Assembly (NCBI GenBank): GCA_036170435.1
Contig: JAVHPF010000010.1
Span: 1 to 5,241, forward strand
Reading direction: 5' to 3'
DNA: 5,241 nt
DNA from: JAQVPN01 sp036170435
GTDB lineage: Bacteria; Patescibacteriota; Gracilibacteria; BD1-5; UBA6164
Position numbers and translations under genes: made by a program. The notes beneath the pieces are model-generated. The model had not been told where the DNA came from. It did not search any database and was given only the letters and a program-made list of their open reading frames with translations. Positions 1 to 5,241 of this stretch are shown here, piece after piece (position 1 is the first letter of the stretch; every line of letters begins with the position of its first letter).

Positions 1-30
1 AGATTTTATATTGAATTACTAAATTTTAAA

Positions 31-58
31 TTTGTATTTTTATAAGTTTTTTTATAAT
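31..58 (+). promoter_or_regulatory. Candidate promoter of the transporter gene (weak)
   Basis: An exact -10 consensus TATAAT is at 53-58. The best -35 candidate at 16-bp spacing is TTTGTA (31-36), which matches the consensus poorly. If used, transcription would start near 65, inside the left arm of the inverted repeat 56-90. In such A+T-rich DNA a TATAAT can occur by chance, so this is only a candidate. Confidence 0.3.
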
Positions 59-90
59 AAAGGATAATTATTTAATAATTATCCTTTATT
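56..90. promoter_or_regulatory. Perfect 16-bp inverted repeat abutting the transporter start
   Basis: The left arm AATAAAGGATAATTAT (56-71) and right arm ATAATTATCCTTTATT (75-90) are perfect reverse complements around a 3-nt TTA loop. The structure ends one base before the ATG at 92, overlaps the TATAAT at 53-58, and would occupy the ribosome-binding region of any longer transcript. It could be an operator, a translation-blocking hairpin, or the terminator of an upstream gene. No strong U-run follows on either strand, so an ordinary intrinsic terminator is not the best fit. The repeat is seen directly; the function is inferred. Confidence 0.6.
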
Positions 91-91
91 T

Positions 92-1222
92 ATGCTTACG
101 CAAAAAGACAAAACTATAAAAGAAAATGAATATAAAGTATTTTCTATAAAATTATTAATTATCATCGCTTTTGCTTTGATTCTATATTTTCTTTATTCTA
201 TTGCTAGTTTTCTATATTTACTATTTTTCTCTATTTTTCTGACTCTACTTTTTTCTCCATTTTTAAATAAATTAAATAAACATAAAATTCCTGATTCTAT
301 TTGAATTATTATTATTTATGTTGCACTAATAGTTTTAATTTTAGTGGCCATTTTTTCTATTGTTCCAATACTTTTAACTCAAAGTTCTATGTTTATAAAT
401 TATTTACAAAATTATGTAAATAATTTAGCTATATCTTATCATGCAAATGGGATTGATTGACTAGGATTACCTAAAGAAATATTAGCTGTATCAAAAAAAT
501 ATTTAATAAATATAGACTTCAATACTATATTTCAAGTATTAAAAGATAATTTTTCAAGTATAAGTAAATTTATTGCTAGTCATATAGGAGATGTTGCTTC
601 AGCTTGAACAAATATAATTACTTCAATTTGATTAGCTTTATTTGATTTTTTTATGGTTCTTATTATGACATTGTTCATAATTCTTGAAAGAACTCAAATT
701 AAATCATTTTTCTACACAATAATTCCAACAAATGTATCTAAATATATAGAAACTAGAGAATGAGCTATAATAAATTCTTTATATGAATGGCTTAAATGAC
801 AATTTCTACTTTCATTATCTATATTTACTTTAGTTTATATATCACTTACTGTTCTTAGTTTTTTCTGAATAGATTTACAAAATAATTTTACTCTAGCTCT
901 TATATCATGACTTATGGAATTTGTTCCTTACTTGTGACCAATACTAGCTCTTATACCGGCTTTAGCAATTGCTATTTCTATGTGACCAACTACATTTTTT
1001 GTTATTTTGATTTTATATATAGTAATTCAACAACTTGAAAATAATTTATTAGTTCCTTATATAATGTCTAAGTCTTTAGATTTATCACCTTTCTTAGTAT
1101 TAATTATGATGACTATTTGAGCCACTTTAGCTTGACTTGTTTGAATAATTGTAGCAATTCCACTAACAGCTATTATGCAGATTTTTGTAAAAGATTTTAT
1201 TAAATATAAAAAATGAAAATAA
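92..1222 (+). CDS. AI-2E/UPF0118 family membrane transporter
   Basis: With UGA read as glycine this is an uninterrupted 376-residue integral membrane protein ending in TAA, a normal length for the AI-2E (TqsA/YdiK/PerM-like, PF01594) family. Hydrophobic segments lie at about 20-55 (two close together), 71-95, 177-197, 238-260, 266-297, 300-315 and 333-368. Residues 96-170 form the more polar region between the N- and C-terminal membrane halves. The family's C-terminal signature is clear: GLMEFVPYLGPILALIPA (273-290), then QQLENNLLVPYIMSKSLDLSP (313-333) and GATLAGLVGIIVAIPLTA (343-360). Fourteen of its 17 glycines are TGA. The ATG at 92 leaves about 20 polar residues before the first membrane segment, as is usual, and no other Met codon is near; there is no Shine-Dalgarno sequence. 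Family members have been linked to autoinducer-2 export, ion/H+ antiport and other substrates, so the substrate here cannot be named. It is convergent with the next gene and shares its terminator. Confidence 0.9.
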
Positions 1223-1250
1223 AAAAAATCGGAGAAATCCGATTTTTTTT
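1221..1250. terminator. Bidirectional intrinsic terminator
   Basis: A perfect 13-bp stem is formed by AAAAAAAATCGGA (1221-1233) and TCCGATTTTTTTT (1238-1250), closing a GAAA tetraloop on the + strand. The core is TCGGA/TCCGA with an 8-T run on the 3' side in either direction. It overlaps the last two bases of the transporter stop codon and lies 17 nt past the stop of the convergent secreted-protein gene, so one element can end both transcripts. Confidence 0.88.
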
Positions 1251-1266
1251 ATTTTCTTAGAAAAAA

Positions 1267-2172
1267 TTATTGAGTCACAGTTGTTGTAGTTCAAGTTGAT
1301 GAATTTGTATTAGTAGCATCATCTATAAGTTTATTTATATCTAGAGTATCAGTTGAAGCTGAAACTTTTTCATTTAAAATTTCAAGTAATGCATCAATTT
1401 GAGCTAAATATTTAGCTTTAGTTGTAGCTGATATTTGTGTATTAGCATCTATAGCTGCTCTTTTTATTTTAATATTATCTATTACCATTTGTAATTTTTC
1501 AACTGGAATATTATCCAGTTTATTTTTTAATTGTGCAATAAATCTAGCTTTATATTGAGCTTTTAAATCTTGTTTAACTTCTTTTTTTTCAGTTCTAACT
1601 TGATTGTTTTCTGTTTTTTTTGCATCTTTAGCTGTATTAATTGCATTTTTAGCCATTTCTTTAGCTTTATTTACAGCATCTTTTCAAGCTTCTTTGGCTT
1701 TATTAATAGCATCTTTTGCATTATCTTTTATTTCTTTTACATCTTCTCTTATTTTAAATTGATTATTGAAGAAAATTGTAAATCTGTAATCAATCATTTT
1801 TTTAAGATCAGCAGCTCTATCTGGAAAAACTTCAGCAATTTTTGCTACATAAGTTGCTTGTAAATCAAGAGCTTTTTGTTTCATTTCATCTATATTATCT
1901 TTAGTTATAGATTCTCTGATTGTTTTTAATTCAGCTTCTAAAGATTTCATAATATAGTCAATTTTTGTTCTATCTTCACTTGTTGTTTGCCATCCTGAAC
2001 CAGATAAACTTGATCAAGACATCGTCATTTGTCATTGTCCCATAGCTGGTGGAGGAGTCATAGTATTATCCATAGTTCAAGTAGATGAATCCATATCAGC
2101 AGAAGCAAGTAATGGAGAAACGAAAATAGCAGAAGCTATTAATAAAGATACTTTTTTATTTCTTGTTTTCAT
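1267..2172 (-). CDS. Secreted helical protein with 11-residue repeats, function unknown
   Basis: I do not recognise a named family. Read with UGA as Gly it is 301 residues, ending in TAA. The N-terminus is a textbook signal peptide: basic MKTRNKK, a hydrophobic stretch (8-23), and a likely cut after ASA (residues 23-25), so the product is exported. Residues 26-65 are a low-complexity Met/Ser/Gly/Pro/Thr linker. Residues 66-290 are charged and predicted almost entirely helical, including three tandem 11-mers at 152-184 of the form AK(D/N)A(I/V)N(K/T)AK(E/D)x, then a Lys/Glu/Gln-rich coiled-coil-like part. The C-terminus is a Ser/Thr tail ending in TGTTTTVTQ. Five of 8 glycines are TGA; the standard code would split it into false genes starting near 1656 and 1950. 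An in-frame ATG two codons upstream (2176-2178) is an alternative start; there is no ribosome-binding site to decide. It may be a cell-surface or periplasmic structural or stress protein, but that is a guess. Confidence 0.85.
1621..1719 (-). repeat. Three tandem 33-bp (11-residue) coding repeats
   Basis: Within the secreted protein, residues 152-162 (AKDAINKAKEA), 163-173 (GKDAVNKAKEM) and 174-184 (AKNAINTAKDA) are direct repeats. Conserved Ala, Lys and Asn positions give an alanine/lysine-rich amphipathic 11-residue period. The DNA copies are similar but diverged, so this is an established protein repeat and not a recent duplication. The pattern resembles the 11-mers of group 3 LEA-type proteins. 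Confidence 0.8.
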
Positions 2173-2202
2173 AAACATATATAGTTTAAAAAATAATAAT
2201 TT

Positions 2203-2219
2203 AGCAAAATTATTTTGCT
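2203..2219. promoter_or_regulatory. Palindrome at the predicted +1 of the secreted-protein gene
   Basis: AGCAAAAT (2203-2210) and ATTTTGCT (2212-2219) form a perfect 8-bp inverted repeat around one T. It sits immediately downstream of the leftward -10 box, at about the expected transcription start, and 30 nt before the ATG. The one-base centre makes an RNA hairpin less favourable than a dimeric repressor site, so operator is the preferred reading; a 5'-end mRNA structure with a few pairs opened is the alternative. Confidence 0.5.
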
Positions 2220-2225
2220 TGTAAA

Positions 2226-2253
2226 AGTTTAATATAGTTTTTTTCTAAGTCAA
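2226..2253 (-). promoter_or_regulatory. Sigma70-type promoter of the secreted-protein gene
   Basis: On the minus strand, TTGACT (+ positions 2248-2253) matches the -35 consensus at 5 of 6 bases. It is followed after 16 bp by TAAACT (2226-2231), which matches the -10 consensus at 4 of 6. Transcription would begin near 2219, giving a leader of about 47 nt before the ATG at 2172. It is the best promoter in the window and is orientated correctly for the gene. Confidence 0.6.
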
Positions 2254-2277
2254 GAAAAATTTGGATTTATTTATTTT

Positions 2278-2304
2278 TTGATTATTATCTAAATACATTA
2301 AAAT
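2278..2304 (+). promoter_or_regulatory. Weak candidate promoter for the rseP-HD-tgt operon
   Basis: TTGATT (2278-2283) and TAAAAT (2299-2304) lie 15 bp apart, shorter than the ideal 17. Transcription would start near 2311, leaving only about 14 nt before the ATG at 2325. The composition makes chance matches likely, but a rightward promoter is expected somewhere in this divergent gap. Confidence 0.3.
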
Positions 2305-2324
2305 AAAATTTAAAATAATAAAAT

Positions 2325-3641
2325 ATGATTCTTTGAATAATTGTAGCAATACTAATGTTTTCTGTGATAATTTTAGCTCATGAATATTGACATTTTAAAA
2401 CGGCTAGAATTTTTTGAGTAAAGGTATATGAATTTTGACTTTGAATTCCGCCAAGAGCAAAAAAACTTTTTACAGACAAAAAATGAACTCTATATAGTTT
2501 GAATTGGTTGCCACTTGGTTGATTTGTGAAATTAGCTTGAGAAAATATCCATACTTTTAAAGTTTATGATGAAGATTGAAATCTTTTTAATAACGAAGAT
2601 TTAGAAGCAGCTATAAATGATTGAAAGAAAATATATGACGAAAGAGGTGAAGAAATTCCAGTTTGAAATGTTGAAGAAATGAAATCTTTACTCGCAGAAA
2701 ATAATTCTCCAGAATCACTTTTAAATAAACCAGCTTGGCAACAAGCTATAGTGATATTAGCTTGAGTTACTATGAACTTCCTACTCGCAATAATAGTATT
2801 TTCGATACTATTTTTTGTTTGAGTTAAGCCAATTTGAATAAATTCAAAAATAGAAACCAATTTAGATATAAAACTTATTCCTAGTTTTGAACAAGCAAAA
2901 GAATCTTGAATATTCACGAAAAAAGATTGAATTATAGTTTCTCCATTAACTTGAAGTTTAGCGCAAGCTTCGTGATTACAAGATAATGATATAATTACAA
3001 AAATAAATTCTCAAAAAATTTCTGATTTAAAACTTTTTCAAAAAACAATAAAAAATAATGCAAATAAAGAGGTAATTTTAGAAATACAAAGAAATAAAGA
3101 TAAAAAAGAAATCAAAATAATTCCTAGTAAAGAATGAAAAATTTGAGCTTATATTTGAGAAAATCTAGAAATAAATAGAAATTTTGAATATAAATATTGA
3201 ATTCTAGATTCCATAAAATATTGAAGTATTGAAACATATAATCAAAGTTTACTTACTCTAAAAGCTTTATGAATATTATCTAGAAAGATATTTAACCCTG
3301 AAACCCCAAAAGAAAGAGCTGATGCTATATCCTCGGTTTCAGGTCCTATATGAACAGTAGATGTTATAGCAAAAATTGTACCACAAGGTTTTATTGTAAT
3401 ACTAGTAATTTGAGCAATTATAAGTATAAATTTAGGAATATTTAATCTACTACCTATTCCAGCACTTGACTGAGGAAGATTCTTATTTCTTTCTATAAAT
3501 TGAATTGTTTTGAAATTATTTTGAAAAAAAGCAATAAATGAAAAACTCGAAGCAATAATTCATACTTGATTTTTTGTATTTTTGATTTGATTAAGTATAA
3601 TTATAGCTTATAATGACATAAGTAGAATTATAAATAATTAA
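2325..3641 (+). CDS. rseP: RseP-like site-2 intramembrane zinc metalloprotease (M50)
   Basis: With UGA as Gly this is a complete 438-residue M50 protease of the RseP/RasP/YluC type, which cuts membrane-spanning substrates such as anti-sigma factors or leftover signal peptides. Membrane segment 1 carries the zinc motif HEYGH (His19, Glu20, His23), followed by FGVKVYEFGLGIPPR (30-44) and LPLGGFVKLAGEN (62-74). A second hydrophobic segment follows NKPAWQQ (134-140) and contains LAGVTMNFLLA (145-155). A single PDZ-like domain covers about 190-270 (GSLAQASGLQDNDIITKING-like core at 210-229). The third zinc ligand is Asp382 in NLLPIPALDGGR (374-385), and a last membrane helix lies at about 411-430. 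Residues 75-133 form a longer, acidic insert than usual. Thirty-one of 37 glycines are TGA, including the one in HEYGH and the first in LDGGR. It ends in tandem TAA TAA, 8 nt before the next start, so it is probably the first gene of an operon. The physiological substrate is unknown. Confidence 0.93.
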
Positions 3642-3649
3642 TAAAAAAT

Positions 3650-4303
3650 ATGCCTTTACAACACATAAATTGACTTGAAATAAATATAGATTCATTTAAT
3701 GATGATATTAAAAAATTAATTAATTCAGACTTAATCAAAAAAATCATTGTCTATGTTAATGATTTACTTTGACCTTTAGAACATCATTATTATCATCATT
3801 ATGAACATACTCTTGAAGTTATGTATAGAAGTATTTATATAGCGAGTCAAGAAAATTTACCATTAGACGATATTGAATTACTCGCTATTGCTTCACTTTT
3901 TCACGATACTTGATTTGTTATAGAATATGATAATAATGAGCCAATTTGAGCTAAAATTGCTAAAAATTATCTAAATTCAATTTTGTATCCAAAAGAAAAA
4001 ATAAATATTGTTGAAAATATTATTTTAGCAACAATTATTACAAGACAACCAAATAATATATTAGAATCTATAATAAAGGATGCAGATACTGATAATTTAT
4101 GAAGAATAGATTTTTTTGATAAATGAGAAAGATTAAAAAAAGAAATAGAAACTATTAAAAATATTAAAATTCTTAATCCTGATTGGTATCATTATTCTTT
4201 GAAATTTGTAAAAGATCATAAATTTTATACAAATAAAGAATTAGAAGAAAGGGAAGAAATAAAAGAGGAAAATATACATAAATTACAAGAACTAACTAAA
4301 TAA
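3650..4303 (+). CDS. HD-domain metal-dependent phosphohydrolase
   Basis: This is a 217-residue soluble protein with the HD superfamily metal-binding pattern: YHHYEHT (residues 48-54, His49/His53), the diagnostic HD pair in LFHDTGF (His85-Asp86) and a distal Asp in KDADTDN (143-149, Asp144 or Asp146). The order H...HD...D is that of HD phosphohydrolases, and the YHxxEHT start resembles small predicted metal-dependent HD proteins. The C-terminal third (about 155-217) is charged and helical, ending in a Glu/Lys-rich tail. Five histidines fall within residues 45-53, more than the fold needs. All six glycines are TGA, including Gly88 beside the HD pair. The ATG lies 8 nt after the protease stop, and tandem TAA TAA ends it 3 nt before tgt, so co-transcription is likely. 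Nucleotide or cyclic-nucleotide phosphoester hydrolysis is typical of the superfamily; the actual substrate is not shown. Confidence 0.85.
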
Positions 4304-4306
4304 TAA

Positions 4307-5241
4307 ATGTTTGAATTTAAATTAGAAAAATCAGAAAATTATGCGAGAGCATGAATCTTGAAAACACCTCATGGGAGTATAGAAACTCCTATTTTTATGC
4401 CGGTTTGAACAAAGGCAACAGTTAAATGAATTCATAAAGAAGAGCTTGATGAAATGTGAGCTCAAATAATACTAGCAAACACTTATCATCTTTATCTTAG
4501 ACCAGGAGATGAATTAGTTGCAAAAATGTGAGGAGTTCACTGATTTGCTAATGTAAAAATGCCAATATTGACTGATAGTGGATGATTTCAAGTTTTTTCA
4601 CTTGGACAATGAATGAGACCTAACCCCGGGGTTTCTGGAACCCCGGGGTTGAAAAGCCAACAATCGCTTGTAAAAATTACGGAAGATTGAGTACACTTTA
4701 GATCTTATATTGATTGATCTAAACATTTTTTTACTCCGGAAAAAGTAATGGATATTCAATCTAATTTGTGAGCTGATATAATAATGGCTTTTGATGAATG
4801 TGCACCTGGAGATAGCACTTATGAATATGCTAAATGAGCGATGGACAGAACTCATAGATGGGCGGAGAGAAGTTTAGAACAAGTTAATAAAAATAATGAA
4901 ATTAGAAAAGGGAAATGACTTCATCCACAAGCACTTTTCCCAATAGTTCAATGAGTAATTTATGATGATTTAAGAAGAGAATCTGCTAGATTTATTTGAA
5001 ATCTTCCTACAGTTTGAGTCGCAATTTGATGACTTTCTGTTTGAGAATCAAAAGAAGATATGTACAGAATACTAGATGTTATGAAAGATGAACTACCAGA
5101 ACATAAACCAAGATATTTAATGTGAGTTGGTACTCCAGAAGATTTAATAGAATGAATCGCTAGATGAGTTGATATGTTTGATTGCGTTCTTCCAACTAGA
5201 CTTGGTAGACATGCAGTAGCCTTTTCTACTCATTGAAATAT
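4307..5241 (+). CDS. tgt: tRNA-guanine transglycosylase Tgt (3'-partial)
   Basis: This enzyme swaps the wobble guanine-34 of GUN-anticodon tRNAs (Asp, Asn, His, Tyr) for the queuosine precursor preQ1 in bacteria. The first 311 residues are present; the gene runs off the window before the C-terminal zinc site. Recognisable parts are FMPVGTKATVKG (30-41), LTDSGGFQVFSLG (88-100, Asp90 equivalent to E. coli Asp89), FDECAP (162-167), IGGLSVGE (240-247), RYLMGVGTPEDL and GVDMFDCVLPTR, whose Asp292 matches the nucleophile Asp264 of E. coli. Cys165 and Val245 are as in bacterial preQ1-using enzymes, not as in queuine-using eukaryotic ones. Most glycines are TGA. Compared with E. coli, about 19 extra residues follow Gly100, containing the G+C-rich palindrome 4622-4650; a further small insert lies near NNEIRKGKGLHPQ. 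The ATG is 3 nt after the HD gene's tandem stop, with no Shine-Dalgarno sequence. Confidence 0.95.
4622..4650. repeat. G+C-rich double palindrome inside tgt
   Basis: The 12-mer AACCCCGGGGTT, itself a perfect palindrome, occurs at 4622-4633 and again at 4639-4650, separated by TCTGG. The two copies can pair as a 12-bp hairpin with a 5-nt loop, and each can also fold or dimerise on itself. 19 of its 29 bases are G or C, in sharp contrast to the surrounding DNA. It encodes residues 106-115 (NPGVSGTPGL) of Tgt, with no stop in any frame, and uses GGG/GGA for glycine where the gene otherwise mostly uses TGA. It has no U-run after it, so it is not a standard terminator. Confidence 0.9.

Larger units (their letters stand above)
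1..91. other. Non-coding leader before the transporter gene
   Basis: This short A+T-rich stretch shows no coding frame that I can support. It may contain the tail of an upstream transcription unit, but no gene end is visible. Its notable contents are an exact TATAAT hexamer at 53-58 and a perfect inverted repeat at 56-90, both listed separately. No Shine-Dalgarno-like purine run lies at the usual distance from the ATG at 92; the only AAAGGA-like run (59-64) is about 28 nt upstream and inside the hairpin arm. Confidence 0.6.
2173..2324. other. Divergent intergenic region
   Basis: These 152 bases separate the divergent starts of the secreted-protein gene and the site-2 protease gene. They contain no supportable coding frame. 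They hold the leftward promoter with its palindrome and a weak rightward promoter candidate, each listed separately. The 3' end is a run of A and T directly before the protease ATG, without a Shine-Dalgarno sequence. Confidence 0.7.

Noticed and set aside
1570..1863. Plus-strand 97-residue open frame rich in Phe/Ser/Ile
   Set aside because: It is a shadow on the strand opposite the Lys/Glu/Ala-rich secreted protein and has no recognisable motif.
1291..1950. Two separate small minus-strand genes starting near 1656 and 1950
   Set aside because: They are in the same frame and joined by TGA codons; read as Gly they form one 301-residue protein with a signal peptide.
2564..2917. Minus-strand 117-residue open frame
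   Set aside because: It lies opposite the site-2 protease gene, whose family motifs establish the plus strand as coding.
2325..3641. Pseudogene of rseP with many stops
   Set aside because: All internal stops are TGA; with UGA = Gly the protein is complete, with HExxH and the LDG motif intact.
4622..4650. Intrinsic terminator or gene break in tgt
   Set aside because: No U-run follows the hairpin, and the Tgt frame continues without interruption into KITEDGVHFRS and the later motifs.
4598..4855. Minus-strand 85-residue open frame covering the G+C-rich palindrome
   Set aside because: It lies opposite conserved tgt sequence, and the palindrome is open in all frames on both strands.
92..5241. 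UGA as tryptophan (mycoplasma-type code 4)
   Set aside because: The TGA positions fall on family-conserved glycines such as DSGGFQ and LDGGR, and Trp is encoded by TGG where expected.
1..5241. CRISPR array, tRNA or rRNA gene, transposase, prophage genes
   Set aside because: I saw no regular spaced repeats, no tRNA cloverleaf or rRNA-like sequence, and no open frame resembling transposase or phage proteins.

Overview
This strongly A+T-rich window encodes five proteins, but only if UGA is read as glycine. Reading UGA as Gly joins the short fragments seen under the standard code into full-length proteins. It also restores glycines that define families, such as HEYGH and LDGGR in a site-2 protease, and PVGT, DSGGFQ, IGGLSVGE and LMGVG in Tgt. 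UGA = Gly (genetic code 25) is known from Candidatus Absconditabacteria (SR1) and Gracilibacteria (BD1-5), so the source is very probably one of these small-genome Patescibacteria/CPR bacteria. I cannot tell from this window which of the two it is.

Layout: bases 1-91 are a non-coding leader holding a perfect 16-bp inverted repeat that ends one base before the first start codon. An AI-2E/UPF0118-type membrane transporter (+, 92-1222) follows. A 13-bp hairpin with T/A runs on both sides (1221-1250) looks like a shared terminator, because the next gene (-, 1267-2172) is convergent. That gene encodes a secreted, mostly helical protein of unknown function with three 11-residue repeats. A 150-bp divergent intergenic region (2173-2324) holds a recognisable promoter for the secreted protein, with a palindrome at its predicted +1, and a weaker candidate promoter for the rightward genes. 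Rightward there is a tight cluster: RseP-like site-2 protease (2325-3641), HD-domain phosphohydrolase (3650-4303) and tRNA-guanine transglycosylase tgt (4307 to beyond the window end). The gaps are 8 and 3 nt, so they are probably one operon.

Functionally the operon combines membrane or regulatory proteolysis, a metal-dependent phosphohydrolase and tRNA modification. I see no obvious shared pathway; joint transcription of housekeeping genes is the simplest reading. The oddest element is a G+C-rich double palindrome (AACCCCGGGGTT twice, 5 nt apart) inside tgt. It lies in an insertion of about 19 residues relative to E. coli Tgt and looks like an in-frame palindromic insertion. All four visible stop codons are TAA, two of them doubled. 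No start has a convincing Shine-Dalgarno sequence.
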